From contig JAYESD010000002.1 of assembly GCA_036927565.1 (NCBI GenBank), positions 229,731,605-229,795,604 on the forward strand: 64,000 nt of DNA. Reading direction: 5' to 3'. A model generated the notes under the pieces. The model was not told where the DNA came from. It did no database searches and saw only the letters and a program-made list of their open reading frames with translations. The translations under genes were made by a program, and so were the position numbers. This DNA is from Tuctoria greenei. Its lineage: Eukaryota; Streptophyta; Magnoliopsida; Poales; Poaceae. Below are positions 33,052 through 45,490 of this stretch, in pieces (the first letter of the stretch is position 1; each line of letters starts with the position of its first letter).

Positions 33052-36000
33052 GAACTCGCGCTCATCGCTTTCCTCCGGGCTAATGTCGACGTGTTTGCCT
33101 GGCAACCGTCACAAATGCCTGGGATCCCCAGGGAAGTGATTGAGCACAATCTGAAGATCTACCCCGACGCCCGGCCTGTGCATCAGAAGCCTCAGAAGTA
33201 ATCCGTAGAGCGATAGAACTTCATTCGACAAGAAGTGAAGAAGTTGCTCAAAGCTGGATTCATCCGAGAAGTCTTCCATCCAAAATGGCTGGCAAACCCA
33301 GTCGTTGTGCCCAAGGCCGGCGGGAAGCTTCGGATGTGTATCGACTACACAACACTAAATAAGGCATGTCCAAAAGATCCATTTCCATTACCTATAATAG
33401 ATCAGATAGTGGATTCCACCTCCGGGTTTGAATTACTGTGTTTCCTAGACGCATATTGTGGGTATCATCAAATCAGAATGTCTAGGGAAGATGAAGAGCA
33501 TACCTCTTTCATCACAGTAGATGGATTATACTGTTATACAGCCATGCCATTTGGTCTCAAGAATGCAGCTTCAACCTTTGTACGAGCTATGTACAAAACC
33601 TTTGAAGAACTCATTAGAGACATAGTGGAAGTGTATGTCAACGACATCGTGGTCAAGGTCAAGAACAAGGAGTCACTCCTTGACACCTTGCAGGCTGTCT
33701 TCGACAAGCTGCGGGTCACCCGCACAAAGCTAAATCCAGATAAGTGTGTCTTCAGGGTTAGCTCTAGAAAACTTCTTGGTTTCCTGGTAAGTCACCGGGG
33801 CATAGAAGCTAATCCGGCGAAGATCAAAGCCATTGAAGACATGCGGCCACCAGCCCGCATCAAAGATGTCCAAAAGCTAACTGGATGTCTAGAAGCCCTC
33901 AGCTGGTTCATTTCAAGACTGGCGGAACACGCACTCCCCTTCTTCAAGTTATTAAGGAAGTTCGGACCATTCCAATGGTCTGAAGAAGCAGAAAAGGCGT
34001 TCCAGGAGCTAAAACAGCTCCTCACCACCCTACCAATTCTGGTAGCTCCGAACCCTGGTGAGCCTTTGCTGCTTTACATTTCAGCAACTGACGAAGTCGT
34101 CAGTATGGTCCTGGTTGCGGAGAGACCAGAACCATCCCATACTCAGGAGTCTAGACCCCTTCAGGAGGGTCTGGAGGTTCCTGAAAGCAAGTTTGGGTCC
34201 CAGCTCCCAGACTTGAATCCACAAGAAGTTACTTCAGAAGACCCAGACCCCTCCGGGAGGGTCCAGGTCGCTTCTGAAGAAGCTCCGGGTTCCTCCAGCA
34301 AGGAGCCGGAAGTCCCCGAAGAAAATCTGGACCCCTCCGGGAGGATCCGGATCAATGAAGAGGAAGCTCTGGGCCCCTCCGGGAGGGTCCGAACCATCCA
34401 GCACCCAGTGTACTTCATTAGTGAAGTACTTCATGATGCCAAGACTCGATATCTAGAGGTGCATAAGCTGCTCTATGCAGTTCTTATTGCCTCCAGGAAG
34501 CTTCACTATTATTTCCAAGCTCACAAGATCTTAGTGGTGACTTCTAACCCACTTCGAGCAATCATGCATAATCCCAACTCAACTAGGAATATTGCAAAGT
34601 GGGCAGCGGAATTGTCCGAATTCGATCTCGAATTCATTTCAAGGCAAGCAATCAAGAGTCAAGCATTGGCAGACTTCATGGCGGAATGGACTCCCTCTCC
34701 ATCAAACCCTGGGGGCTCCAGTGAGCAGAAGCCAGAACACAAGGCTTCGGTCTTCACCGAGCCTCACTGGACCCTCTACTTCGATGGCTCCATGCAAAAG
34801 CAGGGGGCCGGAGCTGGAATCCTTCTCCTCGCACCAACCGGAGAGAAGGTAAAATACATGATACACCTTGACTTCAAGGCGACCAACAACATGGCGGAAT
34901 ATGAAGCACTCATTTATAGACTAAGGGTGGCACTGTCATACGGTGTCAAGCAACTGCTGGTCAAGGGAGATTCACAGCTCATCATTAAGCAAGTGAAGGG
35001 TGAATGCTCCTGCAACAATATCCAGCTAGCTGCTTACCTCCTTGAAGTCCAGAGGCTTCAGAAGGACTTCGAAGTCCTAGATCTCCACCATGTCCAGCGT
35101 GCCCACAACGCTGAAGCCGACGAACTCTCGACGAAAGCGTCAACCGGAGCTCCGGCTCCTGACGGAACTTTTGTCCGGAGGTTGTCAAAACCCACAGCTC
35201 AGCCTGCCGAACTGAGCGAAGGGGGCGAGATCAGCATCCCGAAGCTGACGGTCCCGATGGCCCTGTTACCATGGCAGCCATCAAGGGTCGTAGGTGCTGC
35301 CGGAAGATCCGAGCAACTCAGCACGCAAGACTCAAATGCTCAAGTTAGTTCCGATGCATGGATCCTGGAGATCCGGAACTACTTGAAAGACAACATCCTT
35401 CCTGATGATGATGTATCTGCTGACCGGGTATTCAGATTGGCTAAAAGATACACATTGGTAGAAGGGGATCTCTACCGACGCGGTGCCAATGGCATCCTAA
35501 CACGGTGCATCACAAGGGAAGAAGGTTGCGAGCTCCTCGCAGAAATCCATGGAGGCGAGTGTGGGAACCACGCGTCTTCCCGCACGCTGGTTGGTAAAGC
35601 CTTTTGGCATGGCTTCTACTGGCCTACAGCACTCCAGGATGCAACTGAGCTGGTGAAGAAATGTGAAGCATGTCAATTTCATGCAAAGAAAATTTACACA
35701 CCAGCTCAGCCCCTACAAATGATACCTCCTACATGGCCCTTCGCTGTGTGTGGGTTGGACATCTTGGGACCTTTCCCAAGAGCCGTTGGAGATTACAAGT
35801 TCATGTACGTTGCCATTGACAAGTTCACCAAGTGGCCGGAAGCAACTCCAATTGTGACAATCCACGAGCAATCTGCTATCAACTTTTTGCAGTCCATTGT
35901 ATGCAGATTTGGAGTCCCAAACAAAATCATCACTGATAATGGGACCCAATTCACAAGCTCTGCATTTCAAGGATATTGTGAAGACCTTGGCATTCAAGTT

Positions 36001-36594
36001 TGCTACGCCTCCGTAGCTCACCCAGCAAGCAATGGCCAAGCCGAGAGAGCAAATGCTGAAATCCTTAAAGGACTCAAAATGCGCACCTATGAGCGCTTGA
36101 AAAAACATGGAGCCAACTGGATTGAAGAGCTTCCGCCCACTTTATGGGCCAACAGGACAACTCCAAACTGATCAACTGGAGAGACACCCTTCTTCCTGGT
36201 GTATGGAGCTGAAGCAATCCTTCCTCCGGAAATCACCTTGGGGTCACTCCGGGTCCGGACCTTCGACGAAGCCACGCAGGACCAGCTCCAGTGTGAAGAC
36301 CTAGACCTCCTTGAGGAGGGAAGGTGCCAAGCAGCTGATTGGAATGCCCGATACCGCCAAGCCCTTCGGCGCTATCACCAGCGGCATGTACACAACCGAC
36401 AGCTCGAGGAAGGCGATCTGGTGCTACGGAGAATACAATCCAGAGAAGGGTTAAACAAACTCTCCCCCAGCTGGGAGGGACCCTTCCAAGTGATTAAAGT
36501 ATCCCGTCCCGGAAGTGTTCGCTTGGCTACCGAGGGTGGGACACCTCTCCCAAATCCTTGGAACATTGAGCATCTCCATAAGTTCTACACTTAA
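33052..36594 (+). pseudogene. Tat B pol: RT, two RNase H domains, integrase
   Basis: It continues the gag frame after the TAG. RT: 'MCIDYTTLNKACPKDPFPLP', 'YCYTAMPFGLKNAASTF', but the active site is 'VYVNDIV' (Asn at 33640-33642, Asp in copy A). A repeat-bearing linker (34140-34400) is followed by the gypsy RNase H ('YFISEVLHDAKTRYLEVHKL') and a second, archaeal-type RNase H ('LYFDGSMQKQGAGAGILLL', 'NNMAEYEALI'), a Tat hallmark. Integrase keeps its zinc residues ('CEACQFHAKK') and its catalytic boxes ('GLDILGPF', 'IITDNGTQF', 'NGQAERANAEI'). Stops: TAA and TAG near 33200-33213 and TGA 36169-36171, the last CGA to TGA. The frame resumes to 36594. Confidence 0.92.
34150..34400 (+). repeat. palindromic minisatellite within Tat B pol
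   Basis: Copies of GACCCCTCCGGGAGGGTCC at about 34248, 34330 and 34374, with a decayed one near 34153, each a near-perfect hairpin, encode repeats of 'DPSGRV/I' or similar. Copy A has one unit at 18366. Confidence 0.75.
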
Positions 36595-37909
36595 TATCAC
36601 GGAGGTGAGTCTGTAGTAACTTGAGGTGTATGTTATAGAGTCATTGTACAGAGTCGGGTAGTTCCTCCGGGAGAAGAGCCGGACCTTTCCCGGAAGGTGC
36701 GCAAAGTTCATGCAACACTTGTCGTAGTCTCAGGACTAAAAGTGTGGCTAGCTACCCTGGGTGAAACGAGAAATTAAACACGCTTAGTCTGGTTCCGTAC
36801 CCTAAGAGTGTACTTGTTTCCCCTGTACCCCGGACCTATAATGAAAGACATCTTCATGTGAAACAGACTCCACGTGCATTTATTTTGTACAGGCTCAACA
36901 TTTTTTATTTTTCTCTTTCTTGTCTATAACAAAGACGTGCAATTCTTAAGAAATTTTAGTTCGACTGGTTCATATACGATTCGAGTTGTAATGTCGATTC
37001 TTCTAGATTCAAATATTGTTTATGGCCCACTCGCCTGAATGCCGCCAAGCCAACCTAGGGCCGGAGTGTGCTATCGACTTAGCCTGGTCAAGCACCCTAA
37101 GTACGCCACTCTACCTACACCCCGGCAAGCCGAAGTAAGACGGATCCAAGTACAATTGGATCTGGAAGAAAAGACAACGCATTCGGTTGTATTCAGAATC
37201 GCGTTTGACCTAAAACTCTCTTGGGAATCGTAAGCCGCGATGAAGTTATAGGCAAGGAACGAATTTTACTATTTTTCTTGGCTTCAGTGTGCAGGAAAGA
37301 TAAAAATCCACGTTAATGGAGAAAAGCCGGAGCTAACTAAGCTCCGACTCCCCCTAGGTGGCTTGTAATCGATGTTAAACATTGAAAACGAGCATCACTG
37401 GAGCAACCAAGCTCCGGTAAAACTAGGGGGGCCAGCCGTCGACGCAAAATAAATGATGGTGAGAAGACCCCGCAAGCGGCGTCTGCTACCAACAAACTAC
37501 ACGTTGGTAAAGGTCACTGCCGGAACTACTAAGCTTCGACACCTCGGAGGACTAACTATCGATGCTCTACGCGTTGATAGGGACTATTGCCGGAGCTACT
37601 AAGCTCCGACGATAGACAATGCCAGAGCTTCTAAGCTCCGGCAACCTTAGGGGGCCTTCACTATCGAAGACTTTGGACCTACACTCTACAAATTCGAAGC
37701 AAATGAGTCTTCAACAAAACACAATATCCTCTTGGTACATGTTCACAATCAAATTGTGTACATCTACCAGGGGGCCAAGTGAAGACAAAAGTGTTGAAGA
37801 CAAAAAGTGAAATTCACAAAAATTTGGGGATTTCATTCATCTGGAGACAAGGGATTACAAAATTGAGGAAGAAAAAGAGAGAATACAAGTGGGAGCTACG
37901 GAGATGGTC
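36595..37909. other. Tat B non-coding spacer between pol and antisense gene
   Basis: No credible coding region. From 37320 to 37650 it has repeated inverted units such as CCGGAGCTACTAAGCTCCG, related to AGCTCCGG motifs in the Tat LTR. The antisense gene ends at about 37910, so the two genes converge on this spacer. Confidence 0.6.
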
Positions 37910-40900
37910 CTAGACCCTATGCAAGAACTGGGCGACCTTCTGAGCAACCTCTGACACATTGGCTCGGGCGGCTTCACCTTCTCCTTCGACGGGACCTTCA
38001 AGCACCGGGTCCAGAGGGAATTGGGGATTCCGGCTGGTGTAGCACGTCAGCACATACTCTGCGATGTTCTTCGCCAGGGATTGCCCCTCAACCTCCAACT
38101 GGTTCGCGATGACGTCACCCACCTTGGAGAGTTTGCTACCCGCCGAGCTCAGCGCTTGCAACGCCAGGTCCAGCTCCAGCTCCGGATCATCCGGACGCAC
38201 GGGACTGAAGCCCATCGGTGTCAGCGCGTCGTTGGCCTTGCCCAGGAACTCCCAAACCTGTAGGCAGTCCGCAGCCCTCAAGCCCTTCAGTTCTTCCAAG
38301 GATCTTTTGGCCGCCACCAGTTCAGAATTCTCGCGAGCGAGGCGCTCAACTTCTTTGGCGTTTTGCTGAATCTTTTCAGCAACTCGCTTCTCGAGTTTTC
38401 CGAGCTCCTCTTCTCGGAGGTAGATCTTGTTCCGGCGGTCAACCAGGTCCTTCTCCCTGCCCCTTACTTTCTTCTCCCTGGCAGCGATGGCACACTCTTG
38501 CTCGTAGAGTTCCTGCCCTCGCACCCAGGCCTTCTCCTCCTCCTCAGCGCAGCGCTCTTCCAATTTCTTGGTGCGCTCTTTGAGGCCCTTGTCAGCCAGA
38601 GCCACCTTTTCGGTGAGCTCCTCCTCCCTCCTCAAGACGTCATCCCGCAGCTCTAGGAGTTTCTGCTCTTCATCTTCGAGCCTTTTCTCCCTCTCCTCAA
38701 GTGCCTCTCGGCGCTTGATGAGAGTAGTGTTAATGGCCTCAAGCCTTTCTTGGCGTTCATCAGCCACACTATTAGCTGCTTTGGTCTGCTCATAAATGGC
38801 CCGGGATTGAGCATCGAGGGCGCGAGTCAAGCTCTCCCTGTCATCCAATAACTTGCCCCAGTACTCCAGGCGGACCTTCTCCTGCTTGATCCATTCTTTG
38901 TCATCTGCCAGCCTTGACTGCGCCAGCTTGGTCTCGAAGTAGAGCCGATTACGCCACCTCCTAAGGGTTTGGCGCTCCTCTTCAAAAGCCTTGCTGTCGT
39001 GGAAGAATGCCAGCTGAACTTGACACAGACTTTAGTAGGCGTTATCAATAGACAATGACAACGGGATAGGATCCGGACCTGCTGGGGTCTCCTCCGCTGG
39101 TTCTAGCGGGTTTTCAGTTACAAAAATTGGGTCCCACTCCACAAGAGTATTCCACTGATCCTCCACGGCACCAGGGCCGTCCTCCAGGATGGCCTCAGTC
39201 GCCATCAAGGAGGGTCCCGCTGATGAAGTTCCGACCTCCGGAAGTGGTTCCGAAGGACAAGCCGCCAGATCTTCGTTCGTCCCCTCGGGCAGGGGGCCAG
39301 CGACTTCATCAGAGCACTCCGGCTCAGCCGCGGGTACCTCCGGCATCGTCACTCCCGGAGCAGGAACTGCTTCTGGCTCTGGCCTGGGCACCTCCTCTAC
39401 TGGGGGCTCCAGCGCTGACGCCTTCGCAACGACCGGCTCAGGCGCCGGAAGATCTTCAACAACAGCTGGCCCTGCGGCCGGAGCTTCAACGGAAACCGGC
39501 TCGGGAGCCGGAAGGTCTTCAACATCAACCGGCCCTGCGGCCGGAGCTCTAGCAATGACCGGCTCTGCGGCTGGTGCTTCAAGGGTACCCGGCCCAACTG
39601 CCGAGACATCCTCAACATCTGGCGCGCACGCCGGGACTTCAATTACCTCCGGCTCAACCGCCGGGGCTTCGACAATTTCCAGCTCTAGGGCCGGAATTAT
39701 TGCTTCCTCCGGCTCAACGGCCGAAGCTTCCATCATCTCAGCACCCAAACCCGGAGCTTCAACCTTCGGGGCAGGTGCTGCTGGTGCATCTTCTCTCTCG
39801 TGGTCCGGCGCTACCATGGGAGTCTCGGGGGATGAGTCGAGGTCCATGACCACGACAGCTGGCGCCAGAGCTGCCGCAGCTTCAGCCACCATTTGGGGTG
39901 GCACCGGGACAGGAGCAGAGGCTTCTGCCCTTACAATTTCAGCTGCTGTGGCTGAGGGTGGAGCCTCACTCCTCTTCTTGGGAACGCTGCAGATGAAGGA
40001 TGAAGAAATTTAAAAAACAGTTACTACAAAAAAACAACTGTCTGAGGTAAATATTAAAAATTACCTCGGAAGGCTTCTGCACTAGCTTGCGCGGAACCTC
40101 TTTCCCGGGCGTTCTGGGCTGACCATAGCCGCCGCCGGCGTGGAAGCTCCGGAAGGCCCCCCGGAACTCGTTGCAGTCACGGGCACTTCCTTAGTCGAGG
40201 CCTTCCTCGATCGGGAAGGACCTCCGGACCTAGAGGCCTCAACTGGCCCTGGTGATGGAGTCACATGCCCGGAGCTAGCACCCCGGGAAGACGCCGCTGC
40301 GGGTACAGTCGCCGTAGTTGTAGAAGACCTCCCCCTCCGGGGAGAAGGAGCTGATGCAGAGGTTGCAGGCCTGACGGACCTTCCGTCGGCACGCTGCAGT
40401 TTCCTCTTTCGGCTCAAGGGTTCGTCCGCTGGTTCCTTGCCCTTGCCAACGACTTCGATCCTTGGCTTTGGGGCAGGGTCGGAACCACCTTCGGAAGCCC
40501 CAGGGATCACCACCCTGGAGGTCGATCTTCTCTCGACGACACCAAGGTCGTCAAGCACCGGCATCGTCTGTCGGAGCTCCCTGCTGAACTCTACTTCCAT
40601 GTTCAGAGGGAGAAAGGCTGATGGCGGGGTCAAGTCATCTCCGGCAACGTCGATGCCGTGCTGGAACTTTTTGATATGTAACTCCAAGGTTGCCCCCGCC
40701 ATGTTAGACTTCAGTCCGGTCTCGACCCGGTCATCGTCCATCACGCTGTTGAGGGCCCAAGCGAGTTTTTCTCTCCTCTTCAGCGGTGCCCACCTGTTGA
40801 CCAGGAAGTTGCAAAATACCGCCTGAGGATTTAATCCTCCCTCCACGCACTGGCAGATCATGGTCAGAGCAGGGTTGAAGGCATCCGACAGCACCAGAGC

Positions 40901-41454
40901 TTCACTCTAGACTACAGTGTCGATGTTGGGGAGGCCTTCGGGCAGCTCCAGCTTCTAGTGCTCCTCCACCCGGATGACTATCAAGTCCTTCTTCCAATCA
41001 TCCCACTTTCAAGAGGGAAACGACCGGAGGTACTTGAATGGGCACTTCTTGCGCTTCACGAAGTAATAGAAGCCAAGGTACTCATTACTCCTACCGATGG
41101 TATGGACGGTGAAGAAGGTCCGGAAAAGTTCAATGCAGGGGGGATGCCCACCCACATTTCACAGAAGTAGACGAAGATAGACACAAGAAGAATGGAGTGG
41201 GGGCCAAGGTGGTATAGCTGCAGACCATAAAAGTCTAGCATCATCAAGAAAAAGGAGGAAAAAGGTGGGATCAACCCCACCATGGCGTACGAAGAGAAGT
41301 ACACCATCTCGCCAGCGTGCTCCTTCTCGAACGGGAGCTCTCTTCCGGCGCGGACCAGACAGTTGAAGAAGTCCGGGGACCATCCCATGAGGGCCCAGAC
41401 CTTCTTCAAGTCACCTTCGGTCTTCAAACGACTCTCGCGAAGACCCAACTCCAT
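37910..41454 (-). pseudogene. Tat B antisense gene, two exons, broken
   Basis: Exon 1 runs from ATG 41454 to 40065, intron 40064-39987 (78 bp, GTAATTTT...CATCTGCAG), exon 2 from 39986 to 37910; about 1150 codons in all. N-terminal Transposase_28-like domain; a Ser/Pro-rich part with 'SRKRKLQRAD'; a long acidic Pro/Ala/Glu repeat region (39900-39050); then a charged coiled coil ('LEEREKRLEDEEQKLLEL', 'KKLEERCAEEEEKAW') and a globular end. Lesions: a one-base loss in a G-run near 41140, stops near 40956 and 40910, TAG near 40086 (TGG in copy A) and TAA 39032-39034 (probably from CAA). Function unknown; presumed element-encoded accessory protein. Confidence 0.82.
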
Positions 41455-41987
41455 CGCAGCACAGCAAGGCAAGAGAGGAAAAGCGAGCACAAGTTGGGAG
41501 TTTGAGCACAAGATCAGATGAGAGGCGTAAAGAACTCCAGGCGGTGTGCGCTTTCCTCCTTAAGTAAGCCCTCGCAACGCTTGGATGGAAACTGCAAGGA
41601 AGTCGAAGATACTACTCAAAAATTCCACCCAGCCGATGACAAGAGGGCCCGGGACCACCCTGACGATCAAGTCGAGATTCTTACCCAGGTGAATGGTTGT
41701 CATCATGAGGCGGGAAGCCCGAAGGCGGTGGCCTGACAAGGCGCACGGAACTGATACGATTTTCGTATCGGGAACCGGCAAACTTCAATTGCGTGAGATC
41801 CACAAGCCAAAGATCTCATTTGACGCACACAGGATATGCCACGTGGCGAGGATTTAACTCCAAACTATTGCCAACGGCACATCCGAAGACCTTTGAAGAC
41901 TCAATTCAAAAGTCGAAGGATGGACCCACCTCCGGCGGAATGACTTCACCCAAGGGGTCTTCCCCAGAGTTGGGCCCAGGGGGCCAC

Positions 41988-42851
41988 TGTCGGTACCCTG
42001 GGTACCATATACTCCTTGGGATTGCAAAGATCTCAAGGGAAAGTCATCTACTTGATTTGAAGACCTTCGGAGGCCCACATGTTAGACATAATCGGACCCA
42101 CTTCTCCAACATGGTTAGTCCCAGGGTCGCCACGTGTACTATCAAATCGGAGCTACCGCCCACAAGGGGGAAGCTCCGGGCTATGTACCGAAATGGCACC
42201 CCTGGACCTAACCCCAGACCAAGGGAAGCTCCAGAACTGACACGTGTCGGGTAACACCGGACCTATCTGTTCGCCACAGTGTGCTCCGGCGCTGCCACGT
42301 GTCCAACCATCGGATCTTCAGCCTCTAACCTCCGGAAGACTCCACAACGGCTCTGGATCTTCAAAGGGGAATCAAGGACTTCAAGACCCAATCAAGTGTC
42401 ATTAATACTATATTAATGACACACAATCGAACGATCTTAATTACCAGTAACAGTGCTGTCAAAGCCCATAACTCAGTCATTAAGGGCAATTAAACGTGTT
42501 GAATGTGTATCAATATCAGTAATCGTCGGGGCCACATGTCGGGCCAAGCTAATTTGTAACGGCCTGCCCTTGTACTATAAAAGGACAGGCCGATGATACA
42601 TAGGACACACTCTCCGGAGACACGCTGACTTTACACTCTCAACTGACGTTGAGCTCATACATCCAATACAACACCAACACACCCCGTGGAGTAGGGTATT
42701 ACGCTCAGGCGGCCCGAACCACGTAAATCTTTGTGTCCCTTGTGTCACTCGACATCTCACCTTCTGGAATCTCCGCGCGCCCATACTGAACCTCAAACTC
42801 CTCTAACACTTTAGTAGTGTCGGGAGATGTGCCGGATCAAAACCATCGACA
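41988..42851 (+). repeat. Tat B right (3') LTR
   Basis: 864 bp, TGTCGGTACCCTGGG...ACCATCGACA, the fullest LTR of the composite, with PPT CCAGGGGGCCAC before it and GACGC after it. It differs from the 841-bp Tat A LTRs by many substitutions and indels, so the two copies belong to different subfamilies. Confidence 0.92.
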
Positions 42852-45171
42852 GACGCCCGGTTCCGAAAATGAACCAAGCTAACGCATATGTGTGCCCAGG
42901 ACGTTCAACACACATACACGAGTGCATCACAAAAGAGTATACAGAAAATTACCACAGAACAAGATTAATTATCAAATTTTATTGCACAAACCATATTATC
43001 CTCGAATACGAGCTCTAATGAATATTGATGACAAGTTCAACTATTGCAGCATAAATAAACTAAATAAGCAAACTAAAAAACTAGGCAGCATAAGCGATAG
43101 GATATAGCGCAGCTCCAATCAACACCACAGGCAAGCTAACGGTAGACACGGCCTAGAACTCCACATTATCGCCATTAAACTCCCAATCCTGACCTGCAAC
43201 TGTTGGGGGGGGGGGGGTTGCAAGAGTGAGTACATGTCGTACTCAGCAAGTCTGGAAAGTATGACATGTGGCTGTTTAAAATGACGACAATAATAATGGT
43301 TGAGTGCTAAAAAGTACATTAAAACGTTTGAAAAACAATATACATCATGTGTGTGAAATAAACCCATCATAAGCCATATAGTATTCATAATACCATTCCA
43401 TACTCCATATCCATCATCATATACCAATATCCATGTTCAATACCAGAATTCAATTCATAACCATCCATGACCATAATTACAACAATAACCATCCCAAATA
43501 CCATCCCAATACCGAGTTCCCTCTAATCATGGAAGTTGTCCAGGTGCTCATAACCGGGAGCACGGCTATCATGATAGTTTTATTAGACTCTGCAGAGTTT
43601 GTACCACTTTACCCACGTGTTTGTGATTTCATCACCCGTCGGCGACTAAAGAACCTCCCTTATGCCAATTATACTTCCTTTGGTGTATGGCCAAGAAATC
43701 ACAAAATAGCCTTTACAAAGGGATTACTAGCCTATTTAGACCCCACTGAGGTTTCACCGGTGGCGATGTCTCCCACAGAGCACATCTTCAACCAAGGGCC
43801 CCCTCTTGAGCCATTCAGATCCCAGGGTAGTCCCACCAATCATCAAGAAAGCCAATCCGACTACCCCTTCCCCGAGCATCCACAATGGTCCAAACAGCAC
43901 AAGCAATGCCCTAATTAATCAGCTACGCCGCACCCATACTTGGCCTCGTGGTGGCACTGTAGTCCTGGCTTATTCTCGCATGAACCGGTCCTTAGATCTA
44001 AAGCAAGCAAACCACCATATCATCCAACCCATCCACATACAAGGCTTGCTTAGATCACCCATTACCATATCATATTTAACCAGTTCATGTTAACCATAAT
44101 CTCATCCATGCATATTTAAATTGAGTGGTATAGTTGTTTTCCCATCCCAATTAATTTAGCGAAGCAAAAAGTAAAAATCCCATCCCGACTCTCTACCATA
44201 TTTCCCAGGTGACAAGGGTGGTCAACAAAACTTGTAAACTTCCTACCATTGGATTCCCATCAAATTGACACAGGCATGCAATTTTGCAAACAAAACATTT
44301 ATTTTAAAACAAGATCAATATGCTTCAAGGACACTTGCCTTGCTCTTGCGGTTGATTGGGGTCAAAGCCTTCAAACTCTTGGTTCTATAGATTCTCTGCG
44401 ACACTCTCTAGCGCAAAGAGTGCACAAATATTACTCAATATGACATGACATGCATGATTAATGCAAACGCAAAGTAGAACATGTTAATAGATTGCTTTTA
44501 ATGATCACTAACTAGTTCTAATAGCTTTTAATAAGTTTATACAGGTTTGGATGTGATTAGATCAAATTTTAGAATTAATTCAACACAATTTAGTTAGAAA
44601 AATCGGACTAGTCTGCAGAAGGTCGGACTAGTCCGCACTTCGCAGAACTAGCGAACTAGGGTTTTCTAGATCGACGTAAACATGGGTATTAGGGGTTGAA
44701 TTCACGTAAGCAAAAGAGAATAGAAGGTATACCAGGTGTTTAGGACTCCAATGAATCAAGAAACTTGGAGGTAACACTTGGATCTTGATGATTTTGGGTT
44801 GGTGATGAACTTGGAGATGAATTGGTGATGAAGAACGACAGCTTGGTGGAGATCTTGATCCTCTTTCGTTTCCTCCTCTTCTTCTTCTTGCTTGAGATCT
44901 TCTCCTCCCTCCTTGATGGTGTCTCCTCACGAACTAGGGTTTGGGTGGTGTGGAAAAGTGGCAAATAGATGTCAAGCCAAGGGGTGGGATTGTTTATATA
45001 GAGGTGGAGGCTAGGGTTAGATGGATTTTGAGTTTGAGAGGAGTAGAGGCCGGTTTAGAGTCCTACATGGGCTTCAAAAGAGTTAGGCACAACATCCCTA
45101 GGCCCACTTAATGTGAAACCCAAGAAACAAGTCGTAAAACGAAAGATCAATTCGGAGTCGCGGAATATCAG

Positions 45172-45490
45172 ACAAGTCGGAAAAGGATCGGACTAGTCCA
45201 AAATTGTCCAGAGAGAAAATTGGACAAGTCTAGCCTAAAATCGAACAAGTCCGACTTTAGTTAGAGAGGAAATCAGACAAGTCCGCTGGAACATCGGACT
45301 AGTCCGTAAAAGTCCAGGGACTTAGCAAATTTTCAAGGATTCTTGGAATATCGGACTAGTCCGGACAAAATCGGACAAGTCCGAAGGTTTCCAGAGGCAA
45401 AATCGGACTAGTCCGCAGCAAAAACGGACAAGTCCGTTTTTAGTCAGAGAGAAATCGGACTAGTCCTCAGTAAAATTGGACTAGTCCGCA
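45172..45490. repeat. palindrome array in chromovirus A 5' LTR
   Basis: Counterpart of 22379-22692, with the same order of units and spacers, upstream of the minus-strand TATA at 44993-45000. Confidence 0.88.

Larger units (their letters stand above)
27667..42851 (+). mobile_element. Tat-type copy B: head-to-head composite with U5 at both ends
   Basis: 15.2 kb bounded by GACGC at 27662-27666 and 42852-42856. From the left: an LTR in minus orientation (27667-28263), its PPT and the 3' end of a Tat internal region, inverted (28264-30050), a 5'-truncated plus LTR (30051-30597), a full plus internal region (30598-41987) and a plus LTR (41988-42851). So the outer ends are both the ...ACCGACA (U5) end, instead of one U3 and one U5. 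The left arm is an inverted near-copy of about 40190-42851. A 5-bp duplication around the whole block indicates one integration event. Confidence 0.88.

Noticed and set aside
43205..43217. G13 run as a regulatory element
   Set aside because: The paralogous LTRs have 7 or fewer Gs here; it looks like a simple homopolymer expansion or a sequencing artefact.
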